Positions 44,901-56,821 of a stretch of DNA of 64,000 nt are shown in pieces. The stretch is from Mycteria americana (lineage: Eukaryota; Chordata; Aves; Ciconiiformes; Ciconiidae), in NCBI RefSeq assembly GCF_035582795.1, contig NC_134368.1, forward strand, positions 7,417,501 through 7,481,500, in the 5' to 3' direction. The notes under the pieces are model-generated. The model was not told the origin of the DNA and did not search any database. It saw only the letters and a program-made list of their open reading frames with translations. Position 1 is the stretch's first letter; the number at the start of each line of letters is the position of its first letter. The position numbers and the translations under genes were made by a program.

Positions 44901-47900
44901 GCTATAACTGTCGTGAATCTGTAACATAGGCTACTGTGGTAATTTTGAACAGGCCTACTAGAATCTCTGTGCCTTACTGCTTATACCTGTGTCTGTGCTA
45001 GTAGTCTCCCATCTCACAGCATTAGTAAAGCTTGTTTCATCAGTATTTGGATAGCATTTTGAGATCCTTGTACATGGTGTGTTCTGTTACAGCTGACTGT
45101 TAGATGGGAATTTGTAATGATGGTCTAGTACCTGAACACTTAGAGATAATTGAGTAACCACACATTCACTTAGAGAATTTGGGGATTCTTAGATCCAACA
45201 GGAATTACACCAACTCTTTTTCTCTAATCTAGCAATCAAATAAGTGTATCATTTTATATGCTCAAAAAAGCCTTACAGGCACATGATCAGAGTTACAGAA
45301 TCCTTGTGAAGTGAAAAGTGATCATCCAAACAGAAAAGATGGAATTTAATAGAAAAGTTCTCAATATAACCTTCTAACAAAAAACCCACAGTATATGATG
45401 GAAAAAAAATCAGTTCATATCTGAAATAATTGCAGCTTCTCTGTTTTGTCAGTGGAAGTAGGCTAAGTGGTGCATTGCCAAATTTTAACAAGAACTGCCA
45501 CAAAAATTCCCAGTCCTGGCTTGTGGTAAACCTGAAGGATCAAGGGTGGATGTTCTGCAGACAGAGGGAATAAATAGCTGGAAAATGCTGATTCAGTGCA
45601 AACCTCAATCACTTTCTCATCCTTAAGGCAATACCAGGGCTTCAAGTTGTGTTAACTGATGCAGCTCTGCTGAAGTCAGTGAGGGTGTAAATCTACCCAG
45701 GTCAGAATCCCAAGGTTGTGTTTGTAGCTCAGAACGGTGAGCGCCTTGTAGAGGGTGCCAGCTGGATCCTAGAAAATTGAATATTATACGATGGAAGTTG
45801 GCCAGTTCAAGACAACAGAGGACTTCTGTTTCTTGTGAGCCTCAACTGCCCTTTGAGGGGTGACAGATTGAGGATAGAGGGCTCCCAAAGACATGATTCT
45901 GTCAGGACAGCTATTCTATCCTTTTTTTCATTTTAGTGTTGGGAATTTCATTGCTAGATTGGCGTATGGCTTTACCTGCACTTCAGCAACCAAAGCCAAT
46001 CAAATAGGCTGTTCCAAAGCCTGTAATCAAGATACCTCTGACCTCAGATCTGGAGCTCTCTGTTGAGCTTCACTATTTAGCTTCTCTCTAGTAAGCGTTA
46101 ATATCCACTGAAAGCTGAGAATGAAGAGCATGACCACCTTCTCTTTTGATTCAGTCTAAAGAATCCTAATGCCTTATTGCAGACCACCCAAGCACGTATA
46201 TTTTAAAAGCTTCTTTAATCGTGTCAGACAGGGAGAAACTCTGTCATCTCTCATGCTTCATCCCTGTGCCCTTATGTGAAGATCTGTTGCAGCAGGTGCT
46301 GGACATTGCAGCATGTTAGCTAACCATGGTCTGCTGCCATTAGCTCTTAGCTTGCATCCCTGATCCTGGCTATCTTAAATCCCTTTCAGTGCTACTTTGC
46401 AGGTTGTCCAGAACGGGGAATCCCAAGGGCTCACTGACAGCCATTTCCAGGGCCCAAGGGGATGTGACATACATGACTGATGGTGCAGACCCTATGCATA
46501 TTTCTGCAGATTATTCCTAGATCACTGCAGAATGAGCAGAGCTGGTTAAGAGACTGCATACAGCCAGAGTGAAAGATCTTGCCTGCTGTCCATGAGGCAG
46601 GACATGCATTTTAAGTACATAAATACTATGCCGGATTTTGCACGGTACTGGAAACCGAACCAGTCTGCTTTCCTTGTAGTTTGTGTATGATTCATAGTTA
46701 ATCTCATGTAAACCTGCTCTGTAAAATCTCCCCCCACCTCGCCCCCCTAGGATTTACTTATAGATTAGATATTTTTCCTCTCTTTGCTATAGTGTATCCT
46801 GAGGTTTTTGCACTCAGATGTGCTATACAGCCACTGGAATAGCTCAGCATTCTTTTTCAATTATTATTCTGCTGAGGTTTGCAGATACTTGGCTGTAACA
46901 AATCAGATCCCTATTCAAACACTATTGTGTTTTAGGTATATTCTTGAAACCAAGAAACCTCACTCTGGGCAGTCAATCCATAAATGGCTGAAGTCTGTGA
47001 ATATCCAGTTCTCAAGGCACATTTTATACAGCTACATGTTGTGTTTGAAACAATTAACCATTTCATTTCAAAATAGCAATGCTTTGTTTCTGGAGAGTGG
47101 CACTTGCAACACTGTCATCCTGTGTGAATCTTCTTGCCTGGGAAGGAGAACAAGCACTGGACTGTGGCATTTAAACCAGCAGTATTACAATGAATAAGAA
47201 GTGACGGAAAAGCATACATAAGATAGCAGGCAGTGTGGGCGTTCCCACAAAAAGTACAAGCTGCCTTCTCAAGCAGCTGCTTGCTTAGAAATCTCTGTAA
47301 TGGACTTTGAAGCATTGGCTGTCTTTCCCTTTGCTTTCCTCTAAAGCTATTTCTGTGAAGTCTCCATCTGGCTCCTAAGCCTCGGTTTATATTTCATTTT
47401 ATATTTTGAGTAGCTGCCAGCTGCAAGGTATATGTGTGTAAGAGAAGGTGAGAAGGGAAAGGAAGAGAAGTCACTAAGCCAAAAGAAAGAGAAGAGGCAA
47501 AGCCTTTACTGTTCTGAATTGTACAATGCACTGGCTTTTTATCCAAGCCTGAAACAAAGAGTTATTCCTCACAGTGTAAGAATGGAGCTATGCCTGTGTC
47601 ACAGGCTTTGATCTGAACACATTTGTGTTTGGGGAAATGCAGAATAGAAGAGAGTGGCATGGCTTATCGCTTTTACTCTGATGCTCTTAGCCAAAGACGG
47701 AAATTCTGAAAGATATGAGAAGTCTGGGAGAGATCAAAACTGAATGCAAATGGGAACATGACATCTTCTGTCAGAACGAAGATTGAGTATCTGGGTAGCA
47801 ATACTGCTGTCTGGAAACATTAAAAAAAACTAAGTCAAACCCCTTCACCTCTTCACCAAATTGTGAGACTGGATTTAAAATCCTGACTTTTATAGTATGT

Positions 47901-48594
47901 GCACATATATATTTCTCTGTGCATCAGATCCTTTGATTTGTACTCTGAACCTGCAAGATTGTTTATGTGTTCTTTTCTGAGAAACCATTAAGTCTGAGAA
48001 TTTATTTTGAACTGAGATGTTCCTGTAATCACTTCCAAGAAATCACCTGATGAGATTAAATGAACAAATGTGAGGAGAATTGGCAGTACTGCAGTACTAA
48101 GCTGTGCTCACAGAGTGAGATCATCTAAGTGTAATGGTGGAGGTGATAAAGGCTAGCACAGAAGCATAGCCTGGAAATGGTGACTTCTGTTTCCAGATCT
48201 CACATTGGCTCTGCCTGGGCTGTGACCAAGCTGCTGATTTCCAGTGGTGAAAACCATTTCATTTCCAGCACCATCAATGGAACCTGTAGATATTTGTCAT
48301 CTCTGAAAACTGCCTGTTGTCTCAGGCTTCTTTAAAGATTTTTACCCTAGGAATGTCTCTATCCAAAATCTGTGATTTCCAGTTGGTGTCATGAAGCTCT
48401 CAGTATGAAGTGCTGTACTGTGAGATGCTTCAATAGATACCTGTCCTTGCTCTTAAGTCTCTCCTGTGCTTTAGGTAATAGCTGGTTGTTAAAAACTGTA
48501 ATGCAGATGAATAGTAGTAGTGCTATGAAAATTGGTGGAAGCTAAAAGAAACCCCTTCCTCTGTCTTATCTTTAGTTAAAGACCCAAAGTTCAC

Positions 48595-48675
48595 TTACTA
48601 AAACACTCCAGGGACTGAGATCTAGAGTCCTTGGTGTAATAGGCAAGTGTTTAACCCGTTAAGCTTTAGGGAGAA
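48595..48675 (-). mobile_element. Possible SINE remnant (tRNA-derived head)
   Basis: GGTGTAATAGGCAAGTGTTT, then AACCCGTTAAGCTTTAG resembles the reverse complement of a MIR-type tRNA-like head. The match is weak. Confidence 0.3.
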
Positions 48676-49339
48676 GCTATGGTAAGATAGGAAAACACCA
48701 GAAATTAAACAAAGAAATCAGATGTTGGTCAAGAAATACAAAACCTGAAGGTACTTAATTAGATAAAATTATTTGGGAGGAGCAGGGAAAGAATTGTCTT
48801 TTTGTAGCAGAAGAATATTCAGTTGTGGGATGAATCATGATGTAGGAAAGTTAGAGATGTAAAGAGATTCCAAAGTTCAGAAGAGAAGCCTTGCGTTTTA
48901 AGAAACATCCCAGAGTGCTGAGGAAACATGTCTAAATTCCAATATTTCTGTTCTGATGTGTACATTTGTACATATATACTGTTTGTTGAGCAAAGAACAA
49001 AGGTATTTTAGAACCCAGTGCAAACTGCATGAGTTCTATCTGTCACATACACCTGCAAAGTGAATTGCAAGTCAGAAATGTTTAACTTGGGCTGTGGTTC
49101 TGGGCAACATGCAAGTGTTATTGAGGGAATGGCATGAATTTTAGGAGGAGATGCAGTTGCATAGCCTCTGAGAGTTTATTAGTACACCCACACTGTATGC
49201 TGGTATGCTCCAAGCCAGAAACAGTGACAATATCCTGCCCAACCCGAGCAAGTTAAAGGCACAACAGATGCAGCTTTTGCATGTCAATACTGCATGATGA
49301 ATGTCCAGCCAGAGGATTACTCAGCTGGGTCTATGAGAA

Positions 49340-49425
49340 ACCAATCTGTAAAATGGGGCTATGAGAACTTAACTGTTTCCCAAAGGTGTGGAGAGAACTA
49401 ATTGAGGATGGTAAGACTTACAGAG
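49340..49425 (+). mobile_element. MIR-like fragment
   Basis: ATCTGTAAAATGGGGCTATG, then GGTGTGGAGAGAACTAATTG fits the MIR 3' half (CTGTAAAATGGGG ... GAGGATTAAATGA). Confidence 0.5.
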
Positions 49426-50554
49426 ATGCTGGTGTTTCTGTGGCTAGGGTCCTGCTATGCACTCAGTTATAGTCCTGAAAAGCTTCTTAGAATTAGTAGG
49501 TCAGAGAAATTAAGGCTTCCTGAATCCTGGGGTGTGTATTTGTCCTGTTACTAACACAGGTGAACCCTTTGAAAGTGCTGAATATAACTCTCCTTAGAAT
49601 CAGTTTCATTTAATCTTTCTTCATTTAACCTGAAAATATAATTCTCCAACTGCTAAAGGATGAATTTAGGCACTGTGGTGGAGATTGTCATTTAAGGAAG
49701 CCCTTTAAATGAGTTTTCCCTCAATCAAGGCTTTGCTGGATGTTGCAGCCTCTGATCCTTTTAAAAATGATCATAGCATGACTATTAGCCATGTGTGTGG
49801 GTAATTTACTTTCTCTGTGAGCTTCCCAGCTCCAGCAAAAGAAAGGATGCGTCATTTTATCTCCAGATACTTACCGTGGGCTATGGTGTTTGGCATAGAA
49901 GTAAATAAGCTGATAATGACCTCCCTACTAGTGGCTTTATGTAAGAATAGATCATGCAACAGCATTACCATAAAACCATTACATTTCGCAGCAATGCTGC
50001 ACAGTTAATGACACAAAGGCTTACACTGTGAATACGTGGCTTTAGAGATAAGGGAAATCTAGCTGTTCTTTTCCTAGCTCACCAAAAATGGCTCGGCAAG
50101 AGAATTAAAGCAATAAGTGTTTGTAAATATTCATTTCATCTCCGTTACCCCTTTTTTTAAAGCTCTTATGGTAACAGCAATTTGGTCCATGTTAAGTCCT
50201 GCAGCTAAGACAAGGTGGTACTGTTCTTCACATACTTTCCTTGGCAGTCAAGTTTTGTTTTACAGGTAGCTAAGTGAGGTTTGTACTACTGCAACAGCTC
50301 ATTTGGAGTAGGCTAAAAGGAGCATTTTAGGAGTCCTGCTGTACCGTGACATCTATTATTGTCATACCATGACCCCAGCTTAGCTCCTTGGGGTGGGCAC
50401 CACTTGCAAAGGAAAGGGTGTGGTGTGGCTGAGCAAGGAGGTTCTCCAAGCAGCAAGGAAAAGTATCCTCATTCAGGGAGTAGGTCTCCGGCTCTTCTGC
50501 ACCTCTGATGATAGGAAGGGTGCAGTGCTGTTCTTCTCCTGATCTCGATACAGG

Positions 50555-51105
50555 ATTGGTTTAGTAAGAGGGTTAGCCAGCAGGTTGAAAAAAGTGATTG
50601 TTCCTCTCTATTTGGCAAGTGGGAGACAGTGTCTGGCTGGAGTAGTGTCCCCCATTTGGGTCTCCCTAGTATAAGGAGGGCACTGGCAAAGTGCAGTGAG
50701 TCCAGTGGAAGGGGGCTGGAGCACATGGTGCACCAGGAGAGGTGAGCGGGCTGAGTTTGTTAAGCCTGAACGAGAGATGGTGAAGGGGAGATCTTATTGT
50801 TGTCTTCAAAAACGTGATGGGTTGTTACGGAGAAAATAGAGCCAGGCTTTTTGTGGAGGCGCACACCAAAAAGGTGAGAGGCAATGGACACAAGTTGCAG
50901 CAAAGGAAATTCTGGTTAGATATAAAGAAAGAATTCTTCAAAGTGAGGGTAAGCAAACACTGGAACAAGAGTCTGGAGATGGAAATACTGAAAATTTGAC
51001 CAGACAGGGCCTGGAGCAACCTGATGTAAACTCAAAGTTGGTCCTGTTTTGGATTAAAGACTTGTAGAGATCTCTTCCTAGCTAAATTACTCTGTGACTC
51101 TAGTC
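50555..51105 (+). mobile_element. Old CR1 LINE 3' fragment
   Basis: GGGTTAGCCAGCAGGTTGAA opens a region collinear with the CR1 ORF2 3' end. A residual frame with FWLDIKKEFFKVRVSKHWN corresponds to [19 protein letters not shown] of the younger copy at 4030. The tail ends CTAAATTACTCTGTGACTCT. Frameshifts and stops break the ORF. Confidence 0.88.
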
Positions 51106-52309
51106 TTAAGGACACATTTCTATTTCTTATATTACATTTGCCATTCTTTCACTCGAACAGTTCCCAGTAGCACACATGTGATATCTGTCACATAGGTTTT
51201 GCTCTTTCTCTTCTCAGATGGGAGAGTGTGGGGAAGAAAGGTGTTTACAATGGTTTGGTTTAGTGTTGACAGGCTTTTTAAATATCTAAGATGCTTTTTG
51301 TTGATACGGGAAAAAATAGGCTGAAGATTTACATCTGGCAGAGGATTGGTGCTGCTCCTTAGGTGCTGGTTGAGTTTGGTTCCTCTGAAGTCAACCCTGG
51401 AGGAAGTTCTCTTACTCTCCAGTGAATCCTAGTGATGAGGCTTCTTGGCACAGAAGCCAAAGCGCTGGCTGTCCCCGATGTTCTTCAGGAGAACTTCAGG
51501 GTATTATTTAGGCTCCGCTACCTGCTGTTTTTTATCGCTTATCCTAACACTGTGATTTAGGATTATCCACTAAATGGTCATTTTTCTTCTAATTTATTTT
51601 AATTAGAGACAAATAATTTTACTGGTAGCTGAAGCTGAATTCAGAGATGTAGCCAGGAGCTCTGATTATTCATTAGTGATCCATGGCTTCAGTAAAGAGG
51701 CTTGCTTCCTTCTGATTTCCTCTCCTTTACATCTAGGTTAAACTGGAGGCTGGTCTGTATCAGTTTAGCTCCAGCTGGAGATCTCTCCCTCCTTGTTTAT
51801 CTCAGTTGTACCATGCATTTCATTAAGATGCTGTTATTAGCCATATAAAATGGAGGGATTAAGAAGGATTAATGAAATGAGAAAAGACCCTGGAGGAAAG
51901 AACTCTATTAAATTCACACTAGAAATCCCTGTCAAATGCATATGAGAAAAGACTAGAAGTCTGTCTTTTTCAAGCTGTATGACAGTGTCTCATTTCCTTT
52001 CTTTCCTTTTTTAAAAAAATTATGCAGGTCCTAGTAAAAAAAATAGGTGCCCAGCCCCTCCCTAAAGTGTTGTTATAGTACCCAGAAGAAATACCAATCT
52101 GTGTCTGTGGGCCATAAAGAGAAATGTGGTTTGCATGGCCCATGAACTCCCTGCAATGTCGCAGCTGTTATATATAGCATGTGGCATTCTGATACCCGTA
52201 CTAACGAAAGCACTAAGATGGTCTGAATATTCTGAAATTACCTGTAGAATCATCTTGCCTTAGTTTTCCTACACTCTTGCTTTAAAACTGGAGTTGAAAA
52301 CTGGGTACT

Positions 52310-52330
52310 GCTCATGTCTGTGACATGAGC
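52310..52330. repeat. Perfect 9-bp inverted repeat with 3-nt loop
   Basis: GCTCATGTC and GACATGAGC flank TGT. Confidence 0.9.
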
Positions 52331-55300
52331 TTCCTGTATAATTTCAAGTGGGTCTCACTGTCCTTATCATTTAAATTAGAGATAAAACACTAATGAAATA
52401 GAAATAATCAGAAATCAATGGAAGTGCAATTGACTTCGATACTCAGGTCACTAATATTAATACTGCACTTTGAAATCCTTCTTTGAAATATGCTATCAAA
52501 AGGAGAAGAGATGCTTTAAAGGTGAGGTTGTTTTTTGTTTGTTTTTTTCACTTAACTAGGAATTAAATACCAGCTCTGGAACATAGAGCTTATGACTGAC
52601 TTGGGTCCCACGTGTTTTCAATGTGGCTGGTCCCTCCACTTGTTTGGTCTTCTAGTTTTTTGGGTTAATGTTGTAGAGTCATCAAACATGTAAGAAGTTA
52701 AGGTCAGTTACTGATGGAAGGAGTTATGCTGTTTATTGTTAATTTGCTAGCATATTTATAGAAATGACTAGACAATAGTAAGATTTTCTCTGCAAGCTGT
52801 TTTGCACCAAGGTGGCCGTGACCGTACCTGATACCTGTTCCTATACGAAACTGTTCTCCTTGGCTAGTGTAGAGACCTAACTGGGGTTTCTGTCCTCCTC
52901 CAAGAGCTTGTGGAGGTCTCTGAGACCTGCTGCTGCTCAGAGCAGCCTTGGGACTGCACGATTTGTGTCAGTGGATTGAACTGTTGGTAACCCAGGACTG
53001 ACGGTGATTCCATGGGAAGTCAACATTTTTCATGGCTTTAGCTGAATATTTGGGCCAAAGAGGTCTTTTGGTTTGGTTTTTAAATTATATCAGTGAGCTA
53101 AAATATTCCTTGCATTTAGTTAAGCACTTCTAGTAATATTCTGTCCCTGGGAAGCTGAAGTAACGTTACTCTAAGGAGATCCCATGTTGCAATTGATTTG
53201 GATGAGTTATAGTTTCATTTAATTTTGTATTCCTGTTTTCTGTCCCATGAGTACAACACTGGAAGTCTAAAGCTGTCTTTCAGTGGGGGATAGACAAACA
53301 GGAACTTTCGTGTTTCTCACCATCTCCTCAGACAGTGGTAGCACTTACGGTTTGACTTCCATGACCTGAACTGAGTTTTAGGATACACAGAGTGTAGGAT
53401 TATGCTCTAAATTGAGATTCCTGTACGTGTTTATGCTTCCTAAAAGTTGATTCATGTAGCATCAGTTAAAATAACTCCAAAACAATACTTGCAGCATGAT
53501 CTTTGTGGTTTTATATGACACTAATGCAGACCTGCTTTGTTGATATGCAATCCATTTTTTATACCTTTTTTAGCCTAGAAATTAGTTTGGTTAGGTTATA
53601 TGTCTCTTTCTGTTCCTTTTTGTATCATAAGCCTACCATAAATCTGTAGGCTAACTCACAATACAGATTTTAAACCATCTGTCATCTCTAGAATATAATG
53701 TCAGTGCTTCTAAAAAAGCCTTTTTCCACATAAATATCCCCCTCTCCAGAATCAGGAAAAGCAGCCCTTCCCATCTAAAACATACCATTTAGTTTTCAAA
53801 TTGCCATTTATTTGACTTGGAAAAAGACAGGGCTCTCAAAGCAGGAACTATACGGTCAGTACTGGATAGGGAAAACATCAGGGGCACGCAGATGCTAAGC
53901 CCTGCCTTTTTGGAGCAGCGAAGCTGGGTGAAGATCTGACCCGGTCACATAGCAGAGAATATTTTCTTCTCTAAAAGGCACAGATTTTATTCCCCTCAGT
54001 ACCACACTTTGATGAATTATTTATTCTCCCCCAAAAGGGTCCAAATGACGCGGTGGGCTGTGCCAGCGCTGGAGAAAGCTCAGTGCTGGGGACTGCTTTC
54101 TCCTGCTTTCTCTTGCAGTCCTGCTGAGCTGAAGCGCAGGGAGGGGAGGAGTTGCGACAGGGCAAATGCCTCTGATGAGGCCCACGAAACACTATCTCTT
54201 GCAGGCAGCTGCTCAGAGTCCCGTGGCGTGTGCCAGGCGCAGCGTTCCTATCAACCCGCAGCTTCCCACCTATGGGTTGGGGCCCCACACCAGCCCTACA
54301 CACTCTCCATGTAGACCCTCCCTTGAAAGCATTGCCTCGAGAGCAAGCAAAGTCCCCTTGCTCATCAGCAGCCCATCTCCACTGGGCCAGGCAGCTCCAC
54401 TGAATACAGCATGAAGTAGAACAGACCAGCTTAGTAAGCCATCTACCTGCAATAAATTTGCTTCCTAAAATAGCTGCAGAGCCATGGGATATTTTTATAG
54501 CAGCTACACAGGCCTTTTCTGTTCTGAAGGACTGTAAAGAAAACTTTGAAGTGTTAGCTTGTGTGTAAACTGATGCAATTCTGCCTGAGTTTGAAGACAG
54601 CCTTGAACAATAAACTTGGGAAGGGTGAAGTACCTGCTTAATCTTGGTTGGGCTTTAAATATGATACTCAAGGGTGTCAGTGTAAAATATGAACCCTGCG
54701 AGACCCGTCACTGCTGGTGGTTTTAGTAGTCATCAGGTGCGTTATGTTAATGACCCCAGTATTTTACAAGGTCTCTCCATCAGTAGTAGTGTTATTTTAG
54801 CATTTCTATCTTCTGCCTATAACAAGAAGTGGGGAAAAGGAAATCATGTTTGCCCTCTTTAGACAAATCTGGATGTAGGATCTCAATGTGAGTAAACGTA
54901 ATAGTTGTGTGATAACTCCAGGCTGGCCAAGGCCACTTCCTCCACCCGTCCCCCTTGCCATGTCTCTTCACCTGTTTGTGCCTGGCCTTCTTCCAGCTCC
55001 CATGTGAGGAGTGCCCTGGCTGAGGGGAGAAAAAAAAAGGTGGTGTCAACTGGAGAGGAGTATGTGCTGCTTTCAAGACTGCTTAAATTAGAAGCATCAA
55101 GGACAGCCCTTGCTCTTGCTATTTCTGCTGGAAGGACAGTTGGGCGTCCCTTTACCCCGCAGTTACACCAAGAGGAGCGATTAGGTTTCACCAGCCATTA
55201 GGTTACACTAACCAAGACGAAGTTTGCAGTTTGCTTCTGTAGTAGCCTGGCTGAGAAGTCAGAGGTGGATCTGGACGGAAAGCGGAGCATCTTTGTGTTA

Positions 55301-55974
55301 GACGCTGAGTTCTCCTGGGCCTGCCCTCTGTTTCCTCAGTGCTGCGGGTGTGCATGATGCTTCAGAAGTGCTCATGAGGACAAGGTCTCAGCAGCCAGAG
55401 CTAAGCAGGATGTGCTGGGTGACTGTTCAAGTGGAGCTTTACACCTTGTTAATACCCGTGGAGGCGGTGCACGACTGGCCGAGTGACATGGGCACAACTG
55501 CATGGTTGTCCTCGGCAGCACTGAACCAGCCGCACGAGGATGTTTGATTCGAGTTGCAAATGGAGTTTGAAGTGAGCCTGATCTGTCTCAGGGGTGTCAG
55601 GGCCCAGTGCTACCCTCACGGGATTTTTTTGTCACCAAGGCACGGTGCGCCTTTGGTATTCTTGGTGTGTATCGGGGTGTCAGGCTGGCATGGCTGGGTT
55701 ATCCACATCTCCTGGGGCCCAGGGTGGGGATAGTGTCAGCTGTCACCCTGAGGGTGAACAGGCAAGTTCCGGCTGCCCTGGAGTCACTGTGCAGGACCTA
55801 TTCTGCTGCGAAATGCTGACAAAGAATCTGCAGGAGCCATCTCCCAGGGAATACCAGCCTGGAGCCTCCTCTGCAGCTGGTGCTTCCTCCACCCCAGTCC
55901 CTTCTTGGATATCAGGCATTTGGCCTGTCAAGGGGCTTGCGTTAACCCTTTCCCTGACCTTGTGTGCTGCTTAC

Positions 55975-56060
55975 TTTCACATCCCCAGCTGTTGGATTTG
56001 AACTGGGAACCTTTGGTGCAAAGACAGTACTGTTTATTTTTAATCTGTGGCACTGTGTGA
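55975..56060 (-). mobile_element. Possible tRNA-derived SINE remnant
   Basis: GGATTTGAACTGGGAACCTT resembles the reverse complement of a tRNA T-arm and box B region. No intact tRNA can be folded from it. Confidence 0.35.
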
Positions 56061-56225
56061 ACATTAATTAGGACTGATAATAAGGAATACAAACCTATTG
56101 GCACCCTTCTTGGCAGTTTCAGCAAGGAGTGCTGACGTGGTGACAGCTCAGCTGCTGCTCCATGCATAAGAAGCATGCACTAGCCAGTGAACATGTTGAG
56201 GAAGTAGGAAATATTTCAGTGATTC

Positions 56226-56821
56226 TGTGCTGGTTTTGGCTGGGATAGAGTTAATTTTCTTCATAGCAGCTAGTATGGGGCTATGTTTTGGATTTGTGCT
56301 GAAAACAGTGTTGATAATACAGGGATGTTTTAGTTACTGCTGAGCAGCGCTTACACAGAGTCAAGGCCTTTTGTGCCTCTCACCCCATCCCACCAGCGAG
56401 TAGGCTGGGGGTGCACAAGGAGTTGGGAGGGGACACGGCTGGGACAGCTGACCCCAGCTGCCCAAAGGGATATTCCATACCATAGGATGTCATGCTCAGC
56501 ATATAAATCAGGGAAAGAAGAAGGAAGGAGGGGGGATGTTCAGAGTGATGGCATTTGTCTTCCCAAGTAACCGTTACACGTGATGGAGCCCTGCTTTCCT
56601 GGAGGTGGCTGAACACCTGCCTGCCCATGGGAAGGAGTGAATGAATTCCTTGTTTTGCTTTGCTTGCGTGTGCGGCTTTTGCTTTACCTATTTAAGTGTC
56701 TTTATCTCAACCCATGAGTTTTCTCACTTTTACTCTTCCGATTCTCTCCCCCATCCCACTGTGGGGGAGTGAGTGAGCGGCTGGGTGGTGCTTAGTTGCC
56801 AGCTGGGGTTTAACCATGGCA
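56226..56821 (+). mobile_element. Solo LTR of an avian ERVL-type endogenous retrovirus
   Basis: The block of about 596 bp starts TGTGCTGGTTTTGGCTGGGA and ends ACCATGGCA. It matches an LTR family I know from neoavian genomes, including the segment from GATAGAGTTAATTTTCTTCA and the region from CAAGTAACCGTTACACGTGA. A TATAAA box lies at 56502-56507. The usual polyadenylation hexamer region reads TATTTAAG, apparently mutated. No gag, pol or env frames flank it, so it is a recombined solo LTR. The 5-bp flanks (GATTC, AACTC) match at only three positions, so the target-site duplication is decayed or the ends are off by a base or two. Confidence 0.88.

Noticed and set aside
44983-45110. Possible L3-like tail (CATTTTGAGATCCTTG)
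   Set aside because: One short phrase fits, but the flanks do not support an assignment.
45650-45715. Possible ancient repeat (GAAGTCAGTGAGGGTGTAAA)
   Set aside because: Resembles an old amniote repeat motif, but the match is too short to call a family.
55975-56060. Possible tRNA gene
   Set aside because: Only a T-arm-like motif is present. No acceptor or anticodon stem can be formed, so it is at best a SINE remnant.
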